The position numbers and the translations under genes were made by a program. The notes under the pieces were generated by a model. The model saw only the letters and a program-made list of their open reading frames with translations, had not been told where the DNA came from and did not search any database. DNA of 64,000 bases from Actinomadura barringtoniae (lineage in GTDB: Bacteria > Actinomycetota > Actinomycetes > Streptosporangiales > Streptosporangiaceae): positions 1 through 64,000 of the forward strand of contig NZ_JAGEOJ010000024.1 in assembly GCF_017573505.1 (NCBI RefSeq), in the 5' to 3' direction. This document shows, piece by piece, positions 14,962 to 23,663 of this stretch (positions are counted from its first letter, which is position 1; every line of letters starts with the position of its first letter).

Positions 14962-16817
14962 GACGTGCTCCCTGCCGTCTCGGCGGACCACTCCAGCGCA
15001 TGGCAGGCCGCGGCGCCTCCCGGACCGGCCTTCAGCAGTACGGGCCGTTCCTCCCGGCACTGCTCGCGGGCCAGCGGGCAGCGCGGCGCGTAGGCGCACC
15101 CGGCCGGACGTTCGGCGGGCAGCGGGGGACGGCCGTGGATGGCGGGCAGCGGCTCGTCCACCGGCCCGTGAAGAGTGGGCGTCGCCGCGAGCAGCGCGCG
15201 CGTGTACGGGTGACGCGCGTTCCCGGCCCGCAGATCGGCGACCGGCAGCTCCTCGACCAGGCGCCCCGCGTACATCACCAGCACCCGGTCGCACATCGAG
15301 GAGATGACCGCGACGTCGTGCGAGATCAGCAGGATCGCGGCGCCGTCGGCGCGGTTGGCGGCCTGCAGCGAGCGGAGCACCTCGGCCTGGACGGTCACGT
15401 CGAGCGCGGTGGTCGGCTCGTCGGCGATGATCAGGCGCGGCCCGGTGAGCAGCGCGGACGCGATCATGGCGCGCTGCCGCATGCCGCCCGACAGCTCATG
15501 CGGATGCTGGCGCATCCGGCGCTCGGGCAGCGACACGCGCGCGGCGGTGAGCCGTTCGATCGCGCGCCGGCTCGCCTCGCCGCGGCCGATGCCCTTGTGC
15601 ACCCGCAGCGCCTCGGTGAGCTGGCCGCCCAGGCGCAGCGTCGGGTTGAACGACGCGGACGGGTCCTGGTAGACGATCCCGATCTCGGTGGCCAGTCGCG
15701 CCCGGTCGGGCGCGCCGGTCAGGTCGAGATCGTCCACGCGCAGCGTGGCGGCCTCCGGCTCCAGGCCTTCGGGGAGCAGCCGCGCGAGTGCCATCGCCGT
15801 GAGGCTCTTGCCCGATCCGGACTCGCCCACGAGCCCGACGATCTCGCCGGGCCGGATCTGGAACGAGACGTCCTCGACCAGGCGGGTGCCATCGCTGCGC
15901 CGCACGTTCAGGCCGCCGACCTCCACCAGCGCCTCCGGCTGCGAAGCCGGGGCGGACAGGGCGGCGTCGAGCGTGGCGCGGCGGCCGTGCGGATGCGGCG
16001 CGGCCGGGTTGGCGGCGGCCGCGAGCCCGTCGCCGATCAGGCCTCCGGCCAGACCGGCCAGGACGATCGCGGCGGCGGGGCCGAGCGCGGGCGCCGGGTT
16101 GGTGTAGAGCCCCTCCAGACCCGTCGACAGCAGCCGTCCCCAGTCGTACGACGGCGGCTGCGCGCCCAACCCCAGGAACGACAGTCCCGACAGCGCCTTG
16201 AGCGACACCGTGAACGCCACCGATACCAGGACCAGCAGCGGTTCGGCGATGTTGGGGAGGATGTGGCGCCGCAGCAGCCGCAGCGGCGAGACACCGAGCA
16301 GCCGCGCGGTGGAGACGAAGTCGCGGCCCGCGATCGAGGCGGCCAGGTTGGTGGTGAGACGCGCGAACGCCGGGCAGCTCGCCAGCCCGATGGCCGCCAC
16401 CGACGTGCCCGGACCGGGGCCGAGCACCGCGACGACCACCAGCGCGAAGATGACGCTCGGGTAGGAGATCAGCACATCGATCAGCCGCTGCCCGAGCTCG
16501 CGGACGCGTGGCCCGCTCACCCAGATCACGGCGCCGAGCGCGATGCCGCCGATGGCGGCGACGGCGGTCGCGCCCAGCGAGGTCATCAGCGTCAGCCGCG
16601 TGGCGACCATCGTGCGGGCGAACACGTCCCGGCCCAGCGCGTCGGTGCCGAACCAGTGGTCACCGGACGCGGACCGGTGCACCTGCTGGGACAGCCGATC
16701 GGCCTCGTCGCCCCAGATCCAGGGCGCGGCCACGGCCAGAACGATCAGGACGGCCATCCCGGCCAGCCCGACGATCAGCGTCGGAGTCCAGAGGCGGCGT
16801 GCGGTCGGCCGTGTCAT
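14958..16817 (-). CDS. Fused DppC-type permease and DppD-type ATPase
   Basis: 619 aa. Residues 1 to about 280 form the inner-membrane permease: a first helix (TPTLIVGLAGMAVLIVLAVA), HWFGTDALGRDVFARTM, and the EAA region FVSTARLLGVSPLRLLRRH. From about 310 comes a complete ATPase: VGESGSGKSLTAMALARLLP, IVYQDPSASFNPTL, LSGGMRQRAMIASALL, IIADEPTTALDVT, then the oligopeptide-type C-terminal motif CAYAPRCPLAREQC. Such fusions are known in actinomycetes. The start ATG 16817 overlaps the DppB stop (ATGA). Confidence 0.93.
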   Translation of the reverse strand: MTRPTARRLWTPTLIVGLAGMAVLIVLAVAAPWIWGDEADRLSQQVHRSASGDHWFGTDALGRDVFARTMVATRLTLMTSLGATAVAAIGGIALGAVIWVSGPRVRELGQRLIDVLISYPSVIFALVVVAVLGPGPGTSVAAIGLASCPAFARLTTNLAASIAGRDFVSTARLLGVSPLRLLRRHILPNIAEPLLVLVSVAFTVSLKALSGLSFLGLGAQPPSYDWGRLLSTGLEGLYTNPAPALGPAAAIVLAGLAGGLIGDGLAAAANPAAPHPHGRRATLDAALSAPASQPEALVEVGGLNVRRSDGTRLVEDVSFQIRPGEIVGLVGESGSGKSLTAMALARLLPEGLEPEAATLRVDDLDLTGAPDRARLATEIGIVYQDPSASFNPTLRLGGQLTEALRVHKGIGRGEASRRAIERLTAARVSLPERRMRQHPHELSGGMRQRAMIASALLTGPRLIIADEPTTALDVTVQAEVLRSLQAANRADGAAILLISHDVAVISSMCDRVLVMYAGRLVEELPVADLRAGNARHPYTRALLAATPTLHGPVDEPLPAIHGRPPLPAERPAGCAYAPRCPLAREQCREERPVLLKAGPGGAAACHALEWSAETAGSTS

Positions 16818-17830
16818 GCGGAACCGGCCTTTCCGTTGAGCGTCCTCGGGTCGAGCAGGCCCAGGACGACGTCGACGAGCAGGTTGAGGAGGGTCGCCAG
16901 CAGTCCGAGCACCAGCACGACGCCCTGGATGACCGGATAGTCGCGGCTGGTGATGGCGTTGACGACCGCGGTGCCCAGGCCCGGCCAGGCGAAGACGATC
17001 TCGACCACGACCGTGCCGCCGAGAAGCCCGGACAGGATCAGCCCGCCGAGCGTGAGCGTGCTGGTCATCAGGTTGGGCAGCGCGTGCCGCGCGTACAGGC
17101 GCACCGCCCGCAGCCGCCGCCCGCGCGCGGTGCGCAGGTAGTCCTGCTCCAGCACGGCGGCGGTCTCGCGCCGGACGATCCGCGCCATCGTGCAGATCGG
17201 CCCGACGCTGATCGCCAGCACCGGCAGCACCAGCGCGCCGACCGACGCGGCCCCGGCGGCGGGCAGCATCGTGAACGTGATGGCGAAGACCAGCACGAGC
17301 ACCGTGCCGAGCACGTACTCCGGCACCGCGCCCGCCAGCGCGGTGACCGCGCTGAAGCCGGTGTCGAGCGGACGCCGCCGCCCGCCCCGGCACGCCACCG
17401 CGACCGCCATGCCGAACGGGACGCTGACCAGCAGCACCAGCACGATGGCGATGAGCGCGAGCTCGGCCGTGAACGGCAACCGGTCACCGATGATCTGCGT
17501 GACCGGCTGCCCGTTGGCGAACGAGGTGCCGAGGTCGCCGCGCAGCACGCCGCCCGCGTAGTCGGTGAACTGCGTCCAGAGCGGCTGGTCGAGGCCGAGC
17601 TGCGTGCGCAGCTGCTCGATCCGTTCGGGCGTGGCGTTGGACCCGGCGATGGTGCGCGCCGGATCGCCCGGGATCAGCTGGACGATCAGGAACGTTCCGA
17701 CGACCAGCGTGACCAGCACCGCGACCAGGCCGACCAGGCGGCGCAGCAGGAACGGGACCCATGGGGACCGGGCCGCCGGCCGTGAGGCCGGCGGCTTCAC
17801 GGTCTCCATGACGGGTGTCGGCGCCGTCAC
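16814..17830 (-). CDS. Peptide-type ABC transporter permease (DppB-like)
   Basis: 338-aa inner-membrane permease with six predicted helices. The N-terminal FLLRRLVGLVAVLVTLVVGT and VQLIPGDPAR are diagnostic of DppB/OppB, and QDYLRTARGRRLRAVRLYAR is the EAA coupling loop. GTG 17830 overlaps the SBP stop (GTGA) and is used; ATG 17809 (METVKPPASR) is an alternative. It pairs with the permease half of the fused protein. Confidence 0.92.
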   Translation of the reverse strand: MTAPTPVMETVKPPASRPAARSPWVPFLLRRLVGLVAVLVTLVVGTFLIVQLIPGDPARTIAGSNATPERIEQLRTQLGLDQPLWTQFTDYAGGVLRGDLGTSFANGQPVTQIIGDRLPFTAELALIAIVLVLLVSVPFGMAVAVACRGGRRRPLDTGFSAVTALAGAVPEYVLGTVLVLVFAITFTMLPAAGAASVGALVLPVLAISVGPICTMARIVRRETAAVLEQDYLRTARGRRLRAVRLYARHALPNLMTSTLTLGGLILSGLLGGTVVVEIVFAWPGLGTAVVNAITSRDYPVIQGVVLVLGLLATLLNLLVDVVLGLLDPRTLNGKAGSA

Positions 17831-19386
17831 TTGATCCGCAGCATGTCGGGCTGGAACAGGCCGTCCGGCGAGATCCCCGAGACCCGCTTGGCGCTGATGT
17901 AGAAGACGTTGGCCGCGGCGAGCGGAACGACGTCGTTCGCCGACAGCAGGGCCTTCTGCGCGTCCGCCCACGCACCGCATTTGACGGCCTCGTCGGTGGT
18001 GGCCATCGCCTTGCCCATCCCCTTCACGAACCCGGGGTTGTTCACGCCGCCGAAGTTGCGGCCCTTGGGCGGCTCGGCGCCCGCGAGCTGGCTGGCGGGC
18101 GTCGTCAGCAGGTTGGTGAGGTTGAGGTTGGGCAGCACGGTCAGGTCCCAGTCGCCCTTGTTGCCGAGCACGTCGGTGCCCCATGTGGCGCTGTCGATGT
18201 TGCGGAGCTGAACGCTGGCCCCTGCCGCCTTGAGCGTGGCCTGCACGTACTCGTTACCGGCGCCCGCGGCGACGGCGTTGGTGCCGACGACCTTCACCTT
18301 CACGCCCTTGAGCACGCCCTTGGCGGCGGCCGGGTCGGACGTGGTCAGCAGGGACTCGTCGGTGCTGACGCAGGGCACCTTGGAGTCGGCGATGCTGGTC
18401 AGCAGCACGCCCGAGCCGCGCGTCACCGCCTGGTTGAACGCCTTGCGGTCCAGGGCCTGCGCGATGGCCTTGCGGACCTTGGGGTCGGCGCCCGGGTGTC
18501 CGGAACGCTCGTTGAACACGATCATCATGCGGACGATGGGGGAGGGGGTGAGGGTGAAGTCGGGCTTCCCGGCGAAGCGCGCCGAGTCGGCTCCGGTGAT
18601 GCCCGCGTAGTCCAGTCCGCCGGTCTGCAGCTCGTTGGCCATCGTCGCCTCGGACTGCACCACCCGCATGTCCACGTTCTCGGGCGGCTTGCCCGCCGGC
18701 ATCTTGGCGAACGTCGGCGCCCAGCCGTAGCCGTCGCGGGCGGCGAGCGCGTAGTTGCTGCCGGGCGTGGCCGTGGCGACGTAGTACGGGCCGGTGCCCG
18801 CGCCCTTGGCGCCCTTCTTCAGCAGGTCGGGGTTGTCGAGCGCCGTGCCGCAGACGATGCCGGCCTGCGGCAGCGTCAGGCCCATGAGCAGGTCCGACCA
18901 CGGGTTGGCCAGGGACACCGTCACCGTGCGCCCGGCATCGTCGCCGGTCGCGGTCACCTTGTTGGCGGGTCCGAAGACCTGCGCGGCACTGACGGCGCCC
19001 GTCGCCGGGTCGGCGAAACGCGAGATCGACGTGGCCACCTGCGTGGCGGTGAGCGGCTTGCCGTCCGAGCAGGTCAGGCCGGACCGCAGTGTGAACTCGG
19101 CCTTGGTCGCCGTCGCCTTCCACGACGTCGCCAGGCCCGCGACGACCTTGCCGCCGTCGTCGCGCCGCACCAGCGAGTCGTACAGCATCCGCGCCATCAG
19201 GAAGTCGGCCGCGACGGTGCCCTTCTGCGGGTCGAGCGTCGTCGGGTCGGACGCCATCGCGATCGAGGCCTTGGCGCCGCCGCCCGAGCCGCCCGAGGAC
19301 GAGCCGTTCGACTGGGTGGTGCACCCGCTGACGGCGAGGCCCGCGGTGAGGGCGGCCACGCCGAGCGTGAGAAGGGGACGGTTCAT
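17827..19386 (-). CDS. Peptide-type ABC transporter substrate-binding lipoprotein
   Basis: 519 aa, SBP_bac_5 family. A lipoprotein signal with lipobox AVSGC places the lipidated Cys at residue 22, followed by a Ser/Gly linker. The SBP domain begins ASIAMASDPTTLDPQKGT, a typical family start, and FNERSGHPGADPKVRKAIAQ is the conserved hinge region. It captures the substrate outside the membrane. GGAGAA precedes ATG 19386. The adjacent amidase suggests an amide- or peptide-bearing substrate. Confidence 0.93.
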   Translation of the reverse strand: MNRPLLTLGVAALTAGLAVSGCTTQSNGSSSGGSGGGAKASIAMASDPTTLDPQKGTVAADFLMARMLYDSLVRRDDGGKVVAGLATSWKATATKAEFTLRSGLTCSDGKPLTATQVATSISRFADPATGAVSAAQVFGPANKVTATGDDAGRTVTVSLANPWSDLLMGLTLPQAGIVCGTALDNPDLLKKGAKGAGTGPYYVATATPGSNYALAARDGYGWAPTFAKMPAGKPPENVDMRVVQSEATMANELQTGGLDYAGITGADSARFAGKPDFTLTPSPIVRMMIVFNERSGHPGADPKVRKAIAQALDRKAFNQAVTRGSGVLLTSIADSKVPCVSTDESLLTTSDPAAAKGVLKGVKVKVVGTNAVAAGAGNEYVQATLKAAGASVQLRNIDSATWGTDVLGNKGDWDLTVLPNLNLTNLLTTPASQLAGAEPPKGRNFGGVNNPGFVKGMGKAMATTDEAVKCGAWADAQKALLSANDVVPLAAANVFYISAKRVSGISPDGLFQPDMLRIK

Positions 19387-19404
19387 CGATTCTCCAGAAG
19401 GTGG

Positions 19405-20829
19405 TCAGAAGGAAGGTCGGCGGGACGCCCACGGACGGGCGGCCTCGAGCTGGGCGCAGAGGGCGAGGAGCGGGCCTTCGCCGTGCGGGCGGCCGGCGAG
19501 CATGACGCCGATCGGAAGGCCGTCCCCGGTCCAGTGCAGGGGGAGGCTCGCCGCCGGCTGGCCGGTGATGTTGCAGCCCGCGGAGTACGGGCTGAACCGG
19601 GTCTGGCGCTGGGTCTCCACTCGCAGGTCGCCGGTCTCGGTGAAGAACCGCGGCGGCTGTGGCGGCAACGCCAGCGTCGGCGTGAGGACGGCGTCGTAGG
19701 GGGCGGTCGCCTCGACGACGCGGCGCCCGAGCCGTTCGAGCGTGTTGAGCGCGCCGAGGAACTGCTCGGCCGTGGTCTGCCGCCCGCGCGCCCGCCACCA
19801 GCGGGTCACCGGGCGCAGCAGCTCCTCGCGTCCGGGCGGCACGGGCGCCTGGAGCGCCCTGGTCGCCCAGCAGATCTCGAACGGCTCGACGAACTCCTCG
19901 CCGTAGGGCGTCTCGATCTCCTCGACGTGGTGGCCGAGGTCCTCCAGCAGCCGGGTCGTCTCCTCGTAGGCGGCCAGGCAGCCGGGATCGACGGGGACGC
20001 CGAGCGTTCCGGTGTCGGCGAACCGCGCGATGCGCAGCGTGCCGGGCTCGCGCCGCGCCCAGTCGAGGAAGGTCTCGCCGTCCGGCAGCGGCGGCGCCCA
20101 GTACGGGTCGCCGGTCATCGGCCCGGCCATCGCGTCGAGCAGGGCGGCGGCGTCGGCGACGGTCCGGGCGAGCGGCCCGTGGCAGGCCAGGCCCACCGGG
20201 TCGTGCGCCATCGGGCCGTTGCTGATCCGGCCTCGCGACGGCTTGAGTCCGAAGATCCCGCAGACGCTCGCAGGCATCCTGACCGAGCCGCCGCCGTCGG
20301 TGCCGTGGGCGAACGGGACCAGCCCGCCCGCGACCGAGGCCGCCGCGCCGCCGCTCGATCCGCCCGCCGAACGGGTGAGGTCCCAGGGCGTGCGGGCCGA
20401 CCCGCCGACGTCGGTGTCGGAGTAGGCCGAGTGGCCGAACTCGGCGGTGTTGGTCTTGCCCAGGCTGATCAGTCCCGCAGCCCGCATCTTGCTCACCACG
20501 TGCGCGTCCACCGGCGGCACGAAGTCGCGGAAGGCCAGCGACCCGAACGTGGTGGGCGCGTCCGCGGTCCCGGCCAGGTCCTTGATCGAGGTCGGCACTC
20601 CGAACAGCGGCGGCAGCCCGGCGGGCTCCGGCTCCTCGCGGAGCCGCTCGTCGGCGGCCCGCGCCTGCTCGCGCGCTGCGTCGCCGGTGACGGTGATGAA
20701 CGCGCCGAGGCGCTCGTTCAGCTCGGCGATCCGTTCCAGGTGATGGTCGACGAGCTCGACCGCGCCGATCTCGCCGGACCGCAGCGCGGCGGCCTGGTCG
20801 AGGGCGCTGAGGCGATGCGGCTCGGTCAT
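19405..20829 (-). CDS. Amidase-signature hydrolase
   Basis: 474 aa, cytoplasmic. The Ser-cisSer-Lys triad is intact: Lys83 in PTSIKDLAGT, Ser158/159 in SAGGSSGGAAASVA, and Ser182 in HGTDGGGSVRMPAS. It hydrolyses a C-N amide bond, probably of the compound brought in by the adjacent ABC importer. ATG 20829 overlaps the stop of the hotdog-like gene; the SBP gene follows after 18 bases. There is no Gln-tRNA-specific motif or GatB/GatC neighbour, so it is not GatA. Confidence 0.9.
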   Translation of the reverse strand: MTEPHRLSALDQAAALRSGEIGAVELVDHHLERIAELNERLGAFITVTGDAAREQARAADERLREEPEPAGLPPLFGVPTSIKDLAGTADAPTTFGSLAFRDFVPPVDAHVVSKMRAAGLISLGKTNTAEFGHSAYSDTDVGGSARTPWDLTRSAGGSSGGAAASVAGGLVPFAHGTDGGGSVRMPASVCGIFGLKPSRGRISNGPMAHDPVGLACHGPLARTVADAAALLDAMAGPMTGDPYWAPPLPDGETFLDWARREPGTLRIARFADTGTLGVPVDPGCLAAYEETTRLLEDLGHHVEEIETPYGEEFVEPFEICWATRALQAPVPPGREELLRPVTRWWRARGRQTTAEQFLGALNTLERLGRRVVEATAPYDAVLTPTLALPPQPPRFFTETGDLRVETQRQTRFSPYSAGCNITGQPAASLPLHWTGDGLPIGVMLAGRPHGEGPLLALCAQLEAARPWASRRPSF

Positions 20830-21749
20830 CGGCCCTCAAGGCGGTCGGCGGGGTAGTCCGGGTAGGACTCCTTGAACACACCCTGGTGCAGGAGCACTTC
20901 GGCGACCGGAGTGCCGGTGGCCTCGGCGGTGACCGTGGTGCGGATCCAGGCGGACTCGGTGCGGCGGCTTTCGCTCAGCGCGACGACCTCGCGTTCGAGC
21001 ACGTACGGCTCGTCCACGAAGACCGGCCCGGCGAGCATCTTGATCTCCAGGTCGAGGAAGAGCCCGACCGACGGCTCGGCCTTGGTGAGCCCGGCCTCGC
21101 CGAACGTCGCCATCGCCAGCACGCTGATCATCTCGGTCGGCACGATCGGACGGCCCCAGGGCGTGTCCGCGCTCTCGTACCAGGGACTCGGCTCGGTGAT
21201 CGCGGTGAGCTTCTGGGCGAGCGTGAACGGATACAGGTCGCCCATATGGGTGTCGGCGGCCATCCGGACCCGTTCGGGCGCCCTGCCCTTGCGGCCCGGC
21301 GCCCAGCCCGCGTAGATGACCGGGTCGGCGGCCGGTGGACGGGCCTTGGCCAGCCGTTCCTCCAGCGCGGTCGCGCCGCCCTCGGGGCCGAGCGTGGCCG
21401 TGCCCGACAGGACCACGGTGCCGTCGGGCTTCTCGGTGCGCAGATGGCCGCGCACCGGGGCGGGCCCGTCGGCATTGACGATCGCGCGGGTCTCCTCGCC
21501 CTCCACGCAGATCGCCTGGAAATGGGCGCTGAGACGGCCGGTCTCGAACCAGCGATGCCCCCACAGCGCCACGAGCAGGGGATCGAACTGGCTGAAGTGG
21601 GTCGGCCCCTCGATCGCCGCGCCGGCGACGCCGAGCCGCTGCGCGGTGGTCTCGTCGTGGATGCTCGCGTGGTCCCCGTAGGTCTGCGCACTGAGCATGT
21701 TGCGCGGTGCGCGCAGGGGCCCGGACAGCTCCAGCGGCGTCCTGAACAT
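20826..21749 (-). CDS. Possible hotdog/MaoC-like protein, first gene of the importer operon
   Basis: 307 aa, no signal peptide or membrane helix. The stretch YGDHASIHDETTAQRLGVAG followed by AIEGPTH looks like the first helix and strand of a hotdog-fold dehydratase/thioesterase. A second similar half appears to follow (HMGDLYPFTLAQKL). Family assignment is a guess from pattern; function unknown. ATG 21749 is chosen because GGAGG lies five bases upstream; a GTG two codons earlier overlaps that site. It opens the operon with the amidase and ABC importer and diverges from the acyl-CoA dehydrogenase. Confidence 0.65.
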   Translation of the reverse strand: MFRTPLELSGPLRAPRNMLSAQTYGDHASIHDETTAQRLGVAGAAIEGPTHFSQFDPLLVALWGHRWFETGRLSAHFQAICVEGEETRAIVNADGPAPVRGHLRTEKPDGTVVLSGTATLGPEGGATALEERLAKARPPAADPVIYAGWAPGRKGRAPERVRMAADTHMGDLYPFTLAQKLTAITEPSPWYESADTPWGRPIVPTEMISVLAMATFGEAGLTKAEPSVGLFLDLEIKMLAGPVFVDEPYVLEREVVALSESRRTESAWIRTTVTAEATGTPVAEVLLHQGVFKESYPDYPADRLEGR

Positions 21750-21776
21750 TGACACCTCCGTGTGATCGAGGTCATG

Positions 21777-21792
21777 CTAAGCGAGCGCTTAG
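21777..21792. promoter_or_regulatory. TetR-type operator between the two divergent operons
   Basis: CTAAGCGAGCGCTTAG, 7-bp arms and a 2-base centre, followed by TAA. It sits 28 bases from the minus-strand start (21749) and 35 bases before the plus-strand start (21828). A near copy (one base different) precedes the local TetR gene at 25776-25791, so it is almost certainly that regulator's site. Confidence 0.85.
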
Positions 21793-21827
21793 TAACCAGA
21801 CAAGAGCCGATTTTCCGAGGGGCGTCC

Positions 21828-23663
21828 GTGGGGCACTACCGCAGCAACCTGCGCGATCTTGAGTTCAACCTGTTCGAGGTGCTGGGAACGGGCCGCAGGC
21901 TCGGCCACGGGCGCTACGCCGACCTCGACCGCGAGACCGCGGCGGACCTGCTGGGCGAGGTCGGGCGGCTGGCCTCCGGACCGGTCGCCGAGTCCTACGC
22001 GGGCGTCGACCGCGACCCGCCCGTCTACGACCCCGCGACCTGCTCGGTGACGATGCCCGAGTCGTTCAAGCGGTCCTACCGGGCCTACGCCGACGCCGAG
22101 TGGTGGCGCCTGGACCTGCCGGTCGAGATGGGCGGGACCGCGGCGCCCCGGCCCCTGTGGTGGTCGGTGATCGAGCTGATCCAGGGCGCCCAGGCGCCGG
22201 TCTACATGTTCGGCAGCGGGCCCGGGTTCGCCGGGCTGCTGCACCGGATCGGCACCCCCGGGCAGCGCCGGATCGCCGAGATCATGCTGGAACGCCGGTG
22301 GGCCGCGTCGATGGTGCTGACCGAGCCGGACGCCGGGTCCGACGTCGGCGCGGGCACGACCAAGGCGACCCCGCAGCCCGACGGCACCTGGCACATCGAG
22401 GGCGTCAAGCGCTTCATCACCTCGGGCGAGCACGACCTGGAGGAGAACATCGTCCACTTCGTGCTGGCGCGGCCCGAGGGCGCGGGCCCGGGCACCAAGG
22501 GGCTGTCGATGTTCATCGTGCCCAAGTTCGCCTTCGACGCCGAGACCGGCGAGATCACCGGGCGCAACGGCGCCTACGCCACCAACGTCGAGAAGAAGAT
22601 GGGCCTGAAGGTCTCCACCACGTGCGAAATGACCTTCGGCCAGCACGAGCCGGCCGTCGGCTGGCTGGTCGGCGGCGTTCACGACGGCATCGCGCAGATG
22701 TTCAACGTGATCGAGTCCGCGCGGATGCAGGTGGGCGTGAAGGCGATCGCCACGCTCTCGACGGGCTACCTCAACGCGCTGGAGTACGCCCGGACCCGCG
22801 TCCAGGGCGCCGACCTCGCCCGCGCCGCCGACAAGACCGCGCCCCGCGTGACCATCGACCGGCACCCCGACGTGCGCCGCATGCTGATGATGCAGAAGGC
22901 CTACGCCGAGGGGCTGCGCGCCACCTACCTCCACACCGCCGAATGGCTGGAGGAGGCCGCCGACGCCCGGGAGGCCGGGGACACCGAGGCGGCGGCGCTG
23001 GCCGAGAGCATCAACGACCTGCTGCTGCCGATCGTCAAGGGCGTCGGCTCGGAGCGCTCGTACGAGATGCTCACCCTCGCGCTGCAGACCTTCGGCGGCT
23101 CGGGCTATCTCCAGGACTACCCGCTGGAGCAGTACGTCCGCGACACCAAGATCGACTCGCTGTACGAGGGCACCACCGGGATCCAGGGCCAGGACTTCTT
23201 CTTCCGCAAGATCGCACGGGACCGCGGCACCGCGTTCGGCGTGCTGACCGGCCGGATCGAGGCGTTCCTCAGCGAGACCGAGGGCGTCGGGCGGCTCAAG
23301 ACCGAACGCGCCGCGCTGGCAGCCGCGCTCGTCGACGTCCGCGCGATGGCCGACCACATGCTCGGCTGGCAGCGGGCGGCGGCGAACGACCCCGCCGAGA
23401 TCTACAAGATCGGGCAGAACACGACCCGGCTGCTGCTCAGCGTCGGCGACCTGGTCGTCGGCTGGCTGCTGACCCGGCAGGCGGCGGTCGCGCTGAACGC
23501 CCTCGACGGCGGAACCGCGGGCACCGACATCGGCTTCTACGAGGGCAAGACGGCGGTCGCCCGCTTCTTCGCCGCCGTGGTGCTCCCCGAGATCGCCGCG
23601 CGCCGCGTCGTCCTGGAGAACACCGACAACGCGCTCATGACCATCACCGAGGGGGCGTTCTGA
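21828..23663 (+). CDS. Acyl-CoA dehydrogenase, long (about 600-aa) class
   Basis: 611-aa FAD flavoenzyme forming a 2,3-double bond in an acyl-CoA. MVLTEPDAGSDVGAGTTKA is the FAD/substrate-binding signature, and QTFGGSGYLQDYPLEQYVRD with YEGTTGIQGQDFF are the conserved C-terminal motifs. Length matches the FadE5/AidB-like class with an extra C-terminal domain. GTG 21828 (VGHYRSNLRDLEF) follows GAGGGG by five bases. The upstream frame crosses the operator and was rejected. It overlaps the next gene by one base (TGATG). Confidence 0.93.
   Translation: MGHYRSNLRDLEFNLFEVLGTGRRLGHGRYADLDRETAADLLGEVGRLASGPVAESYAGVDRDPPVYDPATCSVTMPESFKRSYRAYADAEWWRLDLPVEMGGTAAPRPLWWSVIELIQGAQAPVYMFGSGPGFAGLLHRIGTPGQRRIAEIMLERRWAASMVLTEPDAGSDVGAGTTKATPQPDGTWHIEGVKRFITSGEHDLEENIVHFVLARPEGAGPGTKGLSMFIVPKFAFDAETGEITGRNGAYATNVEKKMGLKVSTTCEMTFGQHEPAVGWLVGGVHDGIAQMFNVIESARMQVGVKAIATLSTGYLNALEYARTRVQGADLARAADKTAPRVTIDRHPDVRRMLMMQKAYAEGLRATYLHTAEWLEEAADAREAGDTEAAALAESINDLLLPIVKGVGSERSYEMLTLALQTFGGSGYLQDYPLEQYVRDTKIDSLYEGTTGIQGQDFFFRKIARDRGTAFGVLTGRIEAFLSETEGVGRLKTERAALAAALVDVRAMADHMLGWQRAAANDPAEIYKIGQNTTRLLLSVGDLVVGWLLTRQAAVALNALDGGTAGTDIGFYEGKTAVARFFAAVVLPEIAARRVVLENTDNALMTITEGAF

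Noticed and set aside
14839..15294. Longer minus-strand frames running into the duplicated unit
   Set aside because: They read the DppD coding region out of frame; only the last 40 codons, which start at an ATG overlapping the DppD stop, are plausible.
19405..20829. Amidase as GatA subunit
   Set aside because: No GatB/GatC neighbours and the operon context is a peptide-type importer.
17815..20856. 1013-codon plus-strand open frame
   Set aside because: Antisense to the SBP and amidase genes; Arg/Gly/Val-rich shadow of high-GC coding sequence with no domain motifs.
21762..21827. N-terminal extension of the acyl-CoA dehydrogenase
   Set aside because: Would translate through the TetR operator; GTG 21828 has a proper GAGGGG site.
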